Source: JAZBPO01 sp963691775 (GTDB lineage Bacteria > Pseudomonadota > Gammaproteobacteria > Pseudomonadales > Azotimanducaceae). From it: a DNA stretch of 64,000 nucleotides. Below, one piece after another: positions 51,405 to 61,060 of the stretch (within the stretch, counting starts at the first letter, position 1; the number at the start of each line of letters is the position of its first letter). Under the pieces are notes generated by a model, which saw nothing but the letters and a program-made list of their open reading frames with translations, did not search any database and was not told the origin of the DNA. The position numbers were made by a program, and so were the translations under genes. The stretch is taken from NCBI GenBank assembly GCA_963691775.1, contig OY829369.1, forward strand, positions 3,286,001-3,350,000, written 5' to 3'.

Positions 51405-52213
51405 GCGAAGTGATGTTCGAGCGCGAGGGTTCGGCGTGGGTGCCCACTGCGGCAGCCCGCGGCCCCTGGGGTGCATCGCTCCACGGTGGCGCGCCGGCCG
51501 CTCTGCTCGCCCACGTGCTCGACGCGGTCGCTGACCGCCCGGGCCCGCTGGCGCGGCTCACGCTCGATCTGTTCCGCCCCGTTCCGCTAGCGCCGCTTGA
51601 GGTCACCGTGACGCCCCTGCGCCTCGGTCGGCGCCTTGCGGTCCACGAAGCGGTCCTTACGGCGGATGGCCGACCGCTCGTGCGCGCGGTGTCCGTACAC
51701 GGAGATGAGCAGCCGATCGAAGGCGCTGCCCTGCCTGCGGACGCACTGCCGGCCATGCCGTCTCTGGAAATGGGAGACGAGCAGTCCCTGGTCGCGGCCT
51801 ATGCCGCGCCCGGCTACCGACGGGCGCCCGACGAAGACGGCCTGCATCACCGCCTGCGCGTCCGGCGCGGTCCCGGCGAGGCCGGCAGCGGCCGCAATGC
51901 GGCCTGGGTGCACCTGCCCCTCGACCTTGCCCCCGGCGTGCCGCTCTCGCCCATGGCGCATCTTGGCGGCTGCTCGGACTTTGCCAACGGTCTCAGCCAG
52001 CGCCTCGTGCAGACGCCCGATGCGCACCTCGGCTTCATCAACGCGGACATCTCGCTGCACGTGCTTCGAGCGCCCGCGACGACGCGATTCGCGATGTTCG
52101 CGCGCAATGAGGTGCACGCGGGCGGTCGGGCCATCGTATCCGCCGAGTGCTATGACGAAGACGGCCTCCTCGCGCGGATCACGCAGACCGCCCTCGTCAT
52201 GGCTTGGACCTGA
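51401..52213 (+). CDS. Double-hotdog thioesterase family protein
   Basis: 270 residues of the TesB-like acyl-CoA thioesterase superfamily. The first hotdog starts with GPWGASLHGGAPAALLAHVL and LTLDLFRPVPLAPLEV; the second includes MAHLGGCSDFANGL and DISLHVLRAP, AECYDEDGLLARITQTALV. It lies beside the acyl-CoA dehydrogenase on the other strand, suggesting acyl-CoA metabolism. Start ATG 51401. Confidence 0.86.
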   Translation: MSEVMFEREGSAWVPTAAARGPWGASLHGGAPAALLAHVLDAVADRPGPLARLTLDLFRPVPLAPLEVTVTPLRLGRRLAVHEAVLTADGRPLVRAVSVHGDEQPIEGAALPADALPAMPSLEMGDEQSLVAAYAAPGYRRAPDEDGLHHRLRVRRGPGEAGSGRNAAWVHLPLDLAPGVPLSPMAHLGGCSDFANGLSQRLVQTPDAHLGFINADISLHVLRAPATTRFAMFARNEVHAGGRAIVSAECYDEDGLLARITQTALVMAWT

Positions 52214-52248
52214 TAGCCTCGCCGCGCACCCTAGGAGAGGAGTTCTGC

Positions 52249-53361
52249 ATGCGCCTGCTCGGTACCTTCGCGGTTTGCGCACTCCTGTGCGCCTGCGCCA
52301 GCACAGGTCCGGACGCGCCGCTTCGTCTGAACGACATCCAGGCGCTGGCGTCGCACAACTCCTACAAGCGATCCATCGACGCCGCGCTCTTCGAGCGCAT
52401 GCTCACAGATGCGGGGCCGCGCATGCTTGCCCTCGATTACGCGCATCCGTCGCTCGCCGAGCAGCTCGATCTTGGCCTCCTGAAACTGGAGCTTGACGTC
52501 TTCCATGACCCGGACGGGGGCCGCTACGCGACGCCTGCGGGCGTCGCGCTGCTCCGCGGTCTGGGTGCACCCGCCGAACCGTACGACGCGGAGGTGATGC
52601 GCGCGCCAGGCTTCAAGGTGTTGCACATTCAGGACATCGACTTCCGCAGCCAGTGCGCAACCTTCCGCATCTGCCTCGCGCAGCTCCGCGACTGGTCGGA
52701 TGCGCACCCCGAGCATCTGCCGATCGCCGTGTCCATCAACGCCAAGCAGCAGGCGCTCACCACCTTCGATGCGGTCGAACCGCTCGCCTTCGATGCCGAT
52801 GCCTGGGATGCGCTCGACGGCGAAATCATTGAGGTGCTCGGGCGCGAACGGCTCCTCGTTCCCGACGACGTTCGCGGCGAAGCGTCGACACTGCGCCGCG
52901 CCGTCCGCAGGCGGGGGTGGCCGTTGCTCGACGAGGTGCGCGGACGGTTCTACTTCGTGCTCGACGAACCCATGCCGGTACTCGAGGGCTATCTCGACGG
53001 TCATCCGTCGCTCGTTGGTCGCGCCATGTTCGCGATCGTGCCCGAGAACCATCCTGCTGCAGCCTTTCTGATCCTCAACGATCCGGTGGGTCAGGCGGCG
53101 CGTATCCGTGAGGCAGTCGAGGCGGGATACATCGTGCGCACGCGGGCCGATGCGGACACGAGTGAGGCGCGCACCGGAGACACGACGCGTCGAGACGCGG
53201 CATTCGCGACCGGCGCGCAGTTCGTGAGCACGGACTACTACCGTGCGGATCCTCGCTTCAAGACGGGCTACGAGGTCCGCTTCCAAGGCGGCGCCACCCT
53301 GCGCTGCAATCCGGTGCGGCGGCCTGACCCGGCCTGCGCGGCACCGGCGGCCGTGCCTTAG
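52249..53361 (+). CDS. Ca2+-dependent phosphoinositide-specific phospholipase C-like lipoprotein
   Basis: 370 residues. Lipoprotein signal (ALLCAC), then a PI-PLC-like TIM barrel with ASHNSYKRSI (first catalytic His) and ELDVFHDPDGG (metal region), plus KVLHIQDIDF and VPENHPAAAFL. Such proteins cleave phosphoinositide or other phosphodiester headgroups; the substrate here is unknown. ATG 52249 follows AGGAGAGGAG. Its end overlaps the convergent gene by four bases. Confidence 0.84.
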   Translation: MRLLGTFAVCALLCACASTGPDAPLRLNDIQALASHNSYKRSIDAALFERMLTDAGPRMLALDYAHPSLAEQLDLGLLKLELDVFHDPDGGRYATPAGVALLRGLGAPAEPYDAEVMRAPGFKVLHIQDIDFRSQCATFRICLAQLRDWSDAHPEHLPIAVSINAKQQALTTFDAVEPLAFDADAWDALDGEIIEVLGRERLLVPDDVRGEASTLRRAVRRRGWPLLDEVRGRFYFVLDEPMPVLEGYLDGHPSLVGRAMFAIVPENHPAAAFLILNDPVGQAARIREAVEAGYIVRTRADADTSEARTGDTTRRDAAFATGAQFVSTDYYRADPRFKTGYEVRFQGGATLRCNPVRRPDPACAAPAAVP

Positions 53362-53789
53362 CCTGGCGAGGGCTCTGGCCGCAGGGCCAGGGCAAGTCGG
53401 CCCGCGAGCCAGCCCATCGGTAGATAGGCGAAGCCGATATCCGCGATCAGGAAGGTGATCGGCGCCGGAATGATGAAGGCTGCAGCGATGCCGCCGAGAA
53501 GTACGAAGGCCGCCATCCCGAGCGCGAAGCGCATCCGGTGAGAGGCCGCGATGAGCGCCGCGATCAGTCCGCCCACGAACGCGTTCGTCGCGTGCGCCAA
53601 CCAGGGTGCGATGAAGTTCTCGAAGCCCATGCGCTCCATGTTGGCCTTGAGGCTGTTCGCGTCGTTCGGATCGATGCCTTCCGGGAGAGGGAAGAGCGTC
53701 GGCCCGAGACCGATGATCGCGATGTTCAGGAAGCCTCCGACGAGCACGCCGAGAGTCACGCCGGTAATGCCAAGCAGCCAGGCCTTCAT
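53358..53789 (-). CDS. Small integral membrane protein, unrecognised
   Basis: 143 residues with four membrane segments: LLGITGVTLGVLVGGFLNIAIIGLG, ATNAFVGGLIAALIAA, ALGMAAFVLLGGIAAAFII and FLIADIGFAYLPMGWLAGRLAL. A loop PLPEGIDPNDANSLKANMERM precedes the second. Start ATG 53789. It is downstream of the OCD-family gene on the same strand. Not recognised beyond being a membrane protein. Confidence 0.75.
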   Translation of the reverse strand: MKAWLLGITGVTLGVLVGGFLNIAIIGLGPTLFPLPEGIDPNDANSLKANMERMGFENFIAPWLAHATNAFVGGLIAALIAASHRMRFALGMAAFVLLGGIAAAFIIPAPITFLIADIGFAYLPMGWLAGRLALALRPEPSPG

Positions 53790-53843
53790 GCAGTCGCCCC
53801 GATGAAAAATATGTCGCGCGGGCAGTGTGCCCGACGGATGCAG

Positions 53844-54815
53844 TCAGGCGGAGTCGCGCGCGAGTTGTTCCACGGCCAGACGCGCGCCCGCCAGGTCCTC
53901 GAGGGCCGTGCCCACGGATTTGAACAGCGTGATCTCCGCGTCCCCTGTGCGGCCTGGGTGCCCGCCCGCCACAAGCGTCGGCAGATCGGCCACGATGTCG
54001 TCGGCCGAAAAGCGGCCAAGAGCGATCGCGTCGATGAATTCACCGGCTTCGGCGAGCACGCCCGCGCGCGTGTCCACGAAGCAGCGCGCCGAAAGCAGCG
54101 CATCGAGATCGGCCTCGTGCATGGTCGCCCGATAGCTGCCGATGAGATCGAGATGGGTGCCCGGACGCAGCCAGGCGCCCCGAATGAACGCTTTCTGGGA
54201 AGGCACGGCGGTGGTCACGATGTCCACCGAGCGGACCGCGTGCTCGAGCCCGTCGGCTACGCGCACGTCGATGTCCGGGAGGCGCCGCGCGAGCGTCGCG
54301 GCCGTCTCTGCGGCTGCCTCGGCGCGCCGGGCCCAGACCTGCACTTCGGTGAGGGGGCGCACGGCCGCATAGGCCTCGGGCAGGGCGCGCGCGAGACGCC
54401 CCGAGCCGCACACGAGCAATCGCCCTGCGTCTGCGCGCGCGAGATAGCGCGCGGCCAGCGCCGACGCCGCCGCGGTGCGCCGAGTCGTGAGGGTGGCGGC
54501 GTCAAGCACTGCCTTCGGCGTTCCGTTGCGCGCGTCGAAGAGCACGTAGACGCCCTGAATCCGTGGCCGATCGCGTCGTGCGTTGTGCTCGAAGAGCGTC
54601 ACCAGCTTCACCCCGCTCGCGCCCCCTGGCACCCAGGCGGGCATCACGAGCAGATCGCGCTGTTCCGGGCCGTCGGGTCCGGCGCCCAGATCGCCGTGGA
54701 GACGGTGCGGCGTCTCGATCGGATCCGTGAATGCCGTCGCAAGCGCGTCGATGAGCGCCGGGAAGCCCAGGCAGGCCGCGAGGGCATCAGCGTCGATGTA
54801 GGGCAGATCGTTCAT
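53844..54815 (-). CDS. Ornithine cyclodeaminase/mu-crystallin family protein
   Basis: 323 residues, NAD(P)-dependent. Family features: HGDLGAGPDGPEQRDLLVMPAW, GASGVKLVTLF, RTAAASALAARYLAR, LLVCGSGRLARALPEAY (Rossmann motif) and VTTAVPSQKAFIRGAWLRPGTHLDLIGSY. Members are ornithine cyclodeaminases or delta-1-pyrroline-2-carboxylate reductases. It is divergently placed from putA, which degrades proline, so the reductase activity (giving proline) is plausible. Start ATG 54815. Confidence 0.87.
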   Translation of the reverse strand: MNDLPYIDADALAACLGFPALIDALATAFTDPIETPHRLHGDLGAGPDGPEQRDLLVMPAWVPGGASGVKLVTLFEHNARRDRPRIQGVYVLFDARNGTPKAVLDAATLTTRRTAAASALAARYLARADAGRLLVCGSGRLARALPEAYAAVRPLTEVQVWARRAEAAAETAATLARRLPDIDVRVADGLEHAVRSVDIVTTAVPSQKAFIRGAWLRPGTHLDLIGSYRATMHEADLDALLSARCFVDTRAGVLAEAGEFIDAIALGRFSADDIVADLPTLVAGGHPGRTGDAEITLFKSVGTALEDLAGARLAVEQLARDSA

Positions 54816-54928
54816 GGTCGCTCCCGATCGAGACTGCCGATGCTCCATGGCGCTAGGCCCCTGTGCAACGCACACGCGGCGCGCGTATCGTCCGGCTCTT
54901 TCCGGGAACGACCCTGAGGATTGCGCTC

Positions 54929-57900
54929 GTGACTGCGACCGCCAGCCCTGCCAACGACCTCGACCTCGCCCGCGCCGACGTTGCGGCGCGCAAGCTTGAG
55001 GACGAAACCGTCAACCTCGAACGCCTGCTGGAGTCAGGCGCCCTGCCTGCCGCCGAGCGCGCGCGCGCCCTCGATCGGGCGCGTGATCTGGTGCGCACGG
55101 CACGGGCCCGTCGTGCCGATCGCTCGCCCCTCGATGCCTTCCTCGAGGAATACGGCCTGTCGAACGAGGAAGGCGTAGCCCTCATGTGCCTGGCCGAGGC
55201 GCTGTTGCGGATTCCGGACGACGACACGATCGATGAGCTCATTGCGGACAAGATTCCGCAGGGCCGCTGGTCGGAGCACCTCGGCGGGTCGGATGCGATG
55301 CTCGTCAACGCCTCCACCTGGGCGCTCATGCTCACGGGGCGCGTCATCGAGCCGGATCAGCTCATGGGCGGGGAAGCGCCGCGGAACTGGTTCCGGCGCA
55401 TGGTCTCGCGCATGGGCGAGCCGGTGATCCGCGAGTCCGTGAAGGCCGCCATGCGCATCCTCGGCCGCGAGTTCGTGCTTGGCGAGACCATCGCCGACGC
55501 CATTCGCCGCGGCGGTAAGGAGTATCGCGATCGCGCGCTTTTTTCTTTCGACATGCTCGGTGAGGGCGCGCGGACGATGGAGATGGCCGAGCGCTATCTC
55601 GCGCACTACGCCGCGGCCATCGATGCAGTCGTTGCCGGTTCCGACGGCGACGACGTGCGTGCGCGCGACGGCATCTCCATCAAGCTCTCAGCGCTGCATC
55701 CACGCTATGACCATGCGCACTTCCCTGACGTGCGCGCGCAGCTCTACGGCGCGCTCAAGTCGCTCGCGCTGTCGGCCGCGCGTGGTGGCATCGGCTTCAA
55801 CATCGACGCTGAGGAAGCCGATCGCCTCGAGATCTCCATGGACCTCTTCGAGGCGCTGGCGCGCGATCCGGATCTCTCCGACTTCGACGGCCTGGGCTTC
55901 GTCGTGCAGGCCTACGGCAAGCGGGCGACGGGCGTAATCGCCTGGCTCGATGCGCTCGCGCGCGAGACGGGCCGAAATTTCATGGTGCGCCTGGTGAAGG
56001 GCGCCTACTGGGATGCGGAGATCAAGCACGCGCAGGTCGAGGGCCTCGAAGGCTTCCCCGTATTCACGCGCAAGGCGACCACGGACCTCTCTTATCTCGT
56101 CTGCGCCCGCATGCTGCTTGCGACTGAGGGCCGCCTCTATCCTCAGTTCGCGACGCACAATGCGCATTCGGTCGCCGCGATCATGGAAATGGCGGGCGAT
56201 CGCCGCGATTTCGAGTTCCAGCGTCTGCACGGCATGGGCGGATTGCTCTACGACGTCTGCGTGGCCGCCTGGAACGACTTCCCGCGTCTACGCACCTACG
56301 CGCCGGTCGGTATCCACGAAGACCTGCTCGCCTATCTCGTGCGGCGCCTGCTCGAGAACGGCGCGAATTCCTCGTTCGTGAACCGCTTCCTCGACGAACG
56401 GTACCCGGTAGAGGAAGTGGTGGAGGATCCCGTCGCCCAGGTGCGTGCGGCCCCGACGGCGGGCCATCCGGACATCGCATTGCCGGCAGACCTCTACGCG
56501 CCGAGACGCAATTCGGCCTCTCTCGATCTTGCCTCCGGGCCGGTCACCGACGCGCTCGCCGATGCCCTCCGTGCCTTCGACGGTCGTCGCTTCGAAGCGG
56601 GTCCGATTCTTTCCGGCCGCGTCGTCGAAGGCCAGGTCCGAGAGGTCGTCGATCCTGCCGATCGCACGCGGATCGTCGGCGCCGTCTCCGACGCCTCGGC
56701 GGCGCAGGTGGATCTCGCCGTGCGCGCCGCGTCCGCTGCGCAACCGGCCTGGAACGCCCTTGGCGGTGCGGGCCGCGCGGCCGTCCTGGATCGCATTGGC
56801 GATGCCTACGAAGCGGAGCTCGAGCGCCTGATGTATCTCGCCGTGCGCGAGGCCGGGAAGACCCTTCCCGACGCGCTCGCCGAGGTCCGCGAGGCCGTGG
56901 ACTTCTGCCGCTACTACGCCGATCGCGCCCGCGAGCTGTTTGCCGGGCCCCAGCGCTTGCCTGGACCGACGGGCGAACGCAACGAACTGCACCTCGAAGG
57001 CCGGGGCGTGTTCGCGTGCATCAGTCCGTGGAACTTCCCGCTGGCGATCTTCACGGGCCAGGTCACGGGTGCGCTCGCGGCAGGCAACGCCGTGGTCGCC
57101 AAGCCGGCGGAGCAGACCTGCCTGATCGCCGCGGAAGCGATTCGGCTCATGCATGAGGCCGGAGTGCCGGGGGACGTGCTCCAGCTTGTCTGCGGCGACG
57201 GGCCGAGCGTCGGCGGGCCGCTCGTCCGCCACCCGGGCATCGACGGCGTCGCCTTCACGGGGTCCGACGCGACGGCGCGTGCGATTCGCCTGGTCATTGC
57301 GGAGCGCGAAGGCCCTATGATTCCGCTGATCGCGGAAACGGGCGGGCTCAACGCCATGTTCGTCGACTCCTCCGCGCTTCTGGAACAGGTGACCGACGAC
57401 GTTGTGCGATCCGCCTTCGGCAGCGCGGGCCAGCGCTGCTCAGCGCTCCGCGTGCTCTATCTGCAGGCCGACGTCTACGAGCGCGGCCTCGCGCTTATCC
57501 GCGGCGCCATGACCGAACTCATCGCGGGCGATCCGATGGAACTCGCCACGGATCTCGGGCCAGTCATCGATGCGGAGGCGATGGAACTGCTCGAGGCGCA
57601 CATCGAGCGCATGCGCAAAGCGGGACATGCCGTCGAGCGCCTGACGCTGCCCACCGCGACGCATGGCGGTACGTTCGTGGCGCCGACGATCGTGGAGGTC
57701 CCGGATCTCGATGCGGTCGGCGGCGAGCACTTCGGCCCGATCCTGCACGTGCGCCGCTTCGATGAGGATGCGCTTGAAGCATGCCTCGAAGAGGTTGCCG
57801 CTTCGCGCTATGGCCTGACGCTGGGCGTGCAGTCGCGCATCGATCGCCGCTGCCGCCAGATCGCCGAGTCCATGCCCGTCGGCAATGCATACGTGAACCG

Positions 57901-58075
57901 CAACATGATCGGCGCGATCGTCGGCTCCCAGCCCTTCGGCGGGCGAGGCCTTTCCGGCACGGGGCCGAAGGCGGGCGGGCCGCACTATCTCCTCGCGTTC
58001 GCGACCGAGCGCAGCGTGACAGTGAACACCGCCGCCAGCGGTGGCAACGCGGAATTGCTTCGCCTGGTGCGCTGA
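54929..58075 (+). CDS. putA: Bifunctional proline dehydrogenase / L-glutamate gamma-semialdehyde dehydrogenase PutA
   Basis: About 1048 residues catalysing both steps from proline to glutamate. The PRODH barrel has RLVKGAYWDAEIKHAQ (about 353-368) and the FAD-contact ERRYP-like DERYPVEE; the aldehyde dehydrogenase has SPWNFPLAIFTGQ, ETGGLNAMFVDSSAL and GSAGQRCSALR with catalytic Cys (about 834). The N-terminus lacks the ribbon-helix-helix DNA-binding domain of E. coli PutA, so it should not autoregulate. GTG 54929 is preceded by GAGGA; a GTG at 54863 is the first possible start. No C-terminal extra domain is visible. Confidence 0.95.
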   Translation: MTATASPANDLDLARADVAARKLEDETVNLERLLESGALPAAERARALDRARDLVRTARARRADRSPLDAFLEEYGLSNEEGVALMCLAEALLRIPDDDTIDELIADKIPQGRWSEHLGGSDAMLVNASTWALMLTGRVIEPDQLMGGEAPRNWFRRMVSRMGEPVIRESVKAAMRILGREFVLGETIADAIRRGGKEYRDRALFSFDMLGEGARTMEMAERYLAHYAAAIDAVVAGSDGDDVRARDGISIKLSALHPRYDHAHFPDVRAQLYGALKSLALSAARGGIGFNIDAEEADRLEISMDLFEALARDPDLSDFDGLGFVVQAYGKRATGVIAWLDALARETGRNFMVRLVKGAYWDAEIKHAQVEGLEGFPVFTRKATTDLSYLVCARMLLATEGRLYPQFATHNAHSVAAIMEMAGDRRDFEFQRLHGMGGLLYDVCVAAWNDFPRLRTYAPVGIHEDLLAYLVRRLLENGANSSFVNRFLDERYPVEEVVEDPVAQVRAAPTAGHPDIALPADLYAPRRNSASLDLASGPVTDALADALRAFDGRRFEAGPILSGRVVEGQVREVVDPADRTRIVGAVSDASAAQVDLAVRAASAAQPAWNALGGAGRAAVLDRIGDAYEAELERLMYLAVREAGKTLPDALAEVREAVDFCRYYADRARELFAGPQRLPGPTGERNELHLEGRGVFACISPWNFPLAIFTGQVTGALAAGNAVVAKPAEQTCLIAAEAIRLMHEAGVPGDVLQLVCGDGPSVGGPLVRHPGIDGVAFTGSDATARAIRLVIAEREGPMIPLIAETGGLNAMFVDSSALLEQVTDDVVRSAFGSAGQRCSALRVLYLQADVYERGLALIRGAMTELIAGDPMELATDLGPVIDAEAMELLEAHIERMRKAGHAVERLTLPTATHGGTFVAPTIVEVPDLDAVGGEHFGPILHVRRFDEDALEACLEEVAASRYGLTLGVQSRIDRRCRQIAESMPVGNAYVNRNMIGAIVGSQPFGGRGLSGTGPKAGGPHYLLAFATERSVTVNTAASGGNAELLRLVR

Positions 58076-58076
58076 C

Positions 58077-60089
58077 TCAGTGGGTTGTGAGGGGCACATC
58101 GGCGTGCGCGTCGGCGTGCGCATCCGCGTGCGCGTGCGCGTCCGCGTCCGCATCCGCGTCCGTCTCGACATGCCTGTCCACGGCGATTCGGTTGCGGCCC
58201 TCTCGCTTGGCGCGATAGAGCGCTGCGTCCGCTCGCTGGATGAGCGTTTCCGGCACCTGTTCCGCAGTCGGCCGCATGGCGGCCACGCCCGCGCTGATCG
58301 TGATGATGCCGTGCGCGCTTTCGGGGTGAGGGATGGCGAGATCCGCAACGGCCATGCGCATTCGCTCGGCCAGCTGTTGGGCGCCGCACGCCTGCGTGTC
58401 GGGAAGAATTGCGACGATCTCTTCGCCGCCGTAGCGGGCCACGAGGTCACGGGGGCGATTGGCGGTTCCCTCTAGCACCTGACAGATGGCGCGTAAGGCT
58501 CCATCACCCTCGAGGTGCCCCTGGCTGTCATTGAACCCCTTGAAGTGGTCGACGTCGGCGAGCACCAGCGCGAACTGCGAATCGCGACGCAGATGATCGG
58601 ACCACGTAGCTTCCAGCTGTTCGTCGAAGCAGCGGCGATTGCCGATGCCCGTCAGTCCGTCGACGCGAGACTGTCGCTCCAGTTCCTGGGCGAGATCGGC
58701 GAGTTCGGTCGTGCGCTCCGCGACGCGCGCTTCGAGTTCATGGGCATAGCGCTCGATGGCGTCTCGTGTGTCCTGGAGATCGGCCGTTGCCCGTTCGAGG
58801 TCCGTGAAGGCTCGCCCGGAGCGAAGCGCCATGAGTGCGGTCTGGCAAAGTACGAAGCCGAGAAGCCCGAAAGGCTGCAGGTGGAGGTGCCCGCCGAAGA
58901 TACCTGCGGTCGCAAGGCTGCGATGGGTGGTGATGAGCATGTCGTGCAGGCCCGCAAGCGCGATCGCGAGAATGCCGACGAGAAACAGACCCGCACCTTC
59001 GTGGCCGCGTACGGCGGCTCGCAGGACCAGCGCTGGCCCGAGGACGGCCGAGGCGACAAGGATCGCCTGCATTCCTGGCAGCAGGCGAGAGAAGCCGTCG
59101 ACATCGAGGAAGATGACCAGCGTCGCGAAGACGAATGAGCATGCGCCAAGGCCGTTCGCCAGGGCCTTCGGAACTGCGTCCGGGAAGAGGCCGCGGACAA
59201 AGGCCCAGGCAGATCCGAGCATGAGCAGCATGGACAGGAACTCCACGCGCACGACAGTCTCCCAGCGGATGCCGGGAATCAGTTCGACAAGGTAGGTCTC
59301 GTCGGTTGCGAGCCCGCGGACACCTACCGCGGCCGACAGCAGGGCGAACGCGAGGGCGGAGAAGTCGTCCCGTCGGATCAACCAGAGCACGAGGTGATAG
59401 AGCCCGATGATGAAGAAGGTTCCGGCGAGATAAGCCGCCAAGCCGACGCGCAGCTCCCGTTCTGCCTGCAAGGCGTGCTGATCCCCGATCCACAGGGGTT
59501 CCCAGAGGCCACCGTTGGCATAGTGAAAGTTCGACGCCTGCAGCTGGAGCACGAATTCGTCGTCGGTCTGGGGCGGCAGTGGCACGATCAGGGGCAAATA
59601 GGCAGCTTCCGCACCTTCCCGTCGAGTAGAGACGCGACCTGCTTGCGCGAGGAGATGCCCGTCGACGTAGAGTCGATACGCCGTGCCCACGGTTGTGACG
59701 CGAAGCGCGAGATCGCGCGCGTCGGCAGGTAGGCGCACGCGAACGCGATAGGTTGCATAGCCGTGACCGGAAGGCAGTGCGGGCCCGTGGACGCTGTGCT
59801 CCCAGGTGTCCGGTAGTTGGCTGAATTGCGGGAAGGCGCCGTCACTGGCGTCAGCGTCGATGAGCGCGTTGGGCGCGGAGCGCCACTGCCCGGCCAGGCG
59901 CACAGCTGGACCGTTATGCAGCGCGCGATTAGACAGATCCACGACCCCTGCGCGCGCTTCTGGCGGTGCTGCGAACTCGCAGCCCGCCAGCAGCAGAAGT
60001 GAAGCGAGCAGGGCGATCAAGCGGCCGGCAAAGCCCGCCAGGCCTGCCCCTCGGACCCTTCGCGGGTCCTTGGGGCTAGCCGATTTCAC
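58077..60089 (-). CDS. Diguanylate cyclase with 7TMR-DISM sensor
   Basis: 670 residues. Export signal or lipobox (SLLLLAGC), an extracytoplasmic sugar-binding-like DISMED2 domain (residues about 45-215), seven membrane helices of 7TMR-DISM type (about 225-430), a coiled coil (LERATADLQDTRDAIERYAHELEARVAERT), and a GGDEF domain with active motif GGEEI (about 553), which should make c-di-GMP. The C-terminus is a Asp-Ala/His-Ala repeat from hexanucleotide repeats. GTG 60089 overlaps the stop of the upstream dehydratase by four bases, so both are one transcript. No I-site RXXD could be confirmed. Confidence 0.9.
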   Translation of the reverse strand: MKSASPKDPRRVRGAGLAGFAGRLIALLASLLLLAGCEFAAPPEARAGVVDLSNRALHNGPAVRLAGQWRSAPNALIDADASDGAFPQFSQLPDTWEHSVHGPALPSGHGYATYRVRVRLPADARDLALRVTTVGTAYRLYVDGHLLAQAGRVSTRREGAEAAYLPLIVPLPPQTDDEFVLQLQASNFHYANGGLWEPLWIGDQHALQAERELRVGLAAYLAGTFFIIGLYHLVLWLIRRDDFSALAFALLSAAVGVRGLATDETYLVELIPGIRWETVVRVEFLSMLLMLGSAWAFVRGLFPDAVPKALANGLGACSFVFATLVIFLDVDGFSRLLPGMQAILVASAVLGPALVLRAAVRGHEGAGLFLVGILAIALAGLHDMLITTHRSLATAGIFGGHLHLQPFGLLGFVLCQTALMALRSGRAFTDLERATADLQDTRDAIERYAHELEARVAERTTELADLAQELERQSRVDGLTGIGNRRCFDEQLEATWSDHLRRDSQFALVLADVDHFKGFNDSQGHLEGDGALRAICQVLEGTANRPRDLVARYGGEEIVAILPDTQACGAQQLAERMRMAVADLAIPHPESAHGIITISAGVAAMRPTAEQVPETLIQRADAALYRAKREGRNRIAVDRHVETDADADADAHAHADAHADAHADVPLTTH
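58088..58170. repeat. Hexanucleotide tandem repeat at the 3' end of the diguanylate cyclase gene
   Basis: Imperfect six-base units (GCGTCC, GCGTGC, GCATCC, GCGTCG variants) run in tandem on the plus strand. On the minus strand they encode alternating Asp-Ala and His-Ala near the C-terminus. Frame is kept whatever the copy number. Confidence 0.85.
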
Positions 60090-61060
60090 GGCACCGGCGT
60101 CCCACCTTGAAGTACGGTCGCGAAGCGATCACCGTCGATATTCCCACCGCAGAGCACAAAGCCTGCTGGTCTGTCGGCGAGCTGTGCCCGTTCCTTGAGC
60201 AATGCCGCCAAGCCTGCTGCGCCGGCACCTTCGGCCACGTTGTGCGTGTCGGCGTAGAGGATTCGCATCGCCTCGGCGATCTCGTGATCAGAGACCTCGA
60301 CCACCCGCGCCGCACCAGCGCGAATGATCGTCAGCGCATCAGGCTGCGGTTCCCGGCATGCCATGCCGTCGGCGAAGGTCAGTGCCTGTTCCAGCACGAC
60401 GGGCGTGCCTGTTTCGAAGGCGCGTGCATAGGCGGGCGCACCGCTTGCCACGACGCCCACGATCTCCGTATCGAGGCCGAGCAGATCGCGGACGGTGATG
60501 ACGGCGCAGATACCGGAGCCCATGCCGATGGGGACGTACACCGTGGCGAGATCCGGGCGTGCGGAGAACAGTTCGAGGGCATAGGTTGCAACGCCACGAA
60601 CGAGTTCGGGATGAAAGGACGGTACGCGATGCCAGCCGCGGGCGCGTTCCAGGTCGGCGGCATGCGTGCGGGCCTCATCGAAGTCGCGCCCTGCGATGAC
60701 GATCTCGCCGCCGAAGGCGCGCATGGCTGCGTTCTTCTCGCTCGAGTTGCCTTCGGGCACGACAATGCAGCACGGCAGGCCGTAGCGGGACGCCACGAGC
60801 GCGAAGGTCTGGCCATGGTTGCCCCGGGTCGCCGTGACGAGGCCCGCTGGGAGATCGCCGGCTTCTGCGAGCGCCGCCATGTAGGTCATGCCGCCGCGGA
60901 CCTTGAAGGCACCGGTGGGTGTGTGGTTCTCGTGCTTGACCACGATCTCGATGCCGGTCCGCGCCCGCAGGCTCGGCCAGGCGTACTGTGGCGTAGGCGG
61001 CACGAGCATGCCTACCAGCTCTACGGCGTCGTCGAGCGCGGCGCGATCGAACAGGGGCAT
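60086..61060 (-). CDS. PLP-dependent threonine/serine dehydratase family protein
   Basis: 324 residues, fold type II. Lysine motif HTPTGAFKVRGG (Schiff base Lys about residue 52), TRGNHGQTFAL, and the glycine loop GMGSGI binding the phosphate. It likely deaminates serine or threonine, or a related hydroxy amino acid. GGAGAG lies six bases before ATG 61060. The stop overlaps the diguanylate cyclase start, which puts c-di-GMP synthesis in the same transcript. Confidence 0.89.
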   Translation of the reverse strand: MPLFDRAALDDAVELVGMLVPPTPQYAWPSLRARTGIEIVVKHENHTPTGAFKVRGGMTYMAALAEAGDLPAGLVTATRGNHGQTFALVASRYGLPCCIVVPEGNSSEKNAAMRAFGGEIVIAGRDFDEARTHAADLERARGWHRVPSFHPELVRGVATYALELFSARPDLATVYVPIGMGSGICAVITVRDLLGLDTEIVGVVASGAPAYARAFETGTPVVLEQALTFADGMACREPQPDALTIIRAGAARVVEVSDHEIAEAMRILYADTHNVAEGAGAAGLAALLKERAQLADRPAGFVLCGGNIDGDRFATVLQGGTPVP

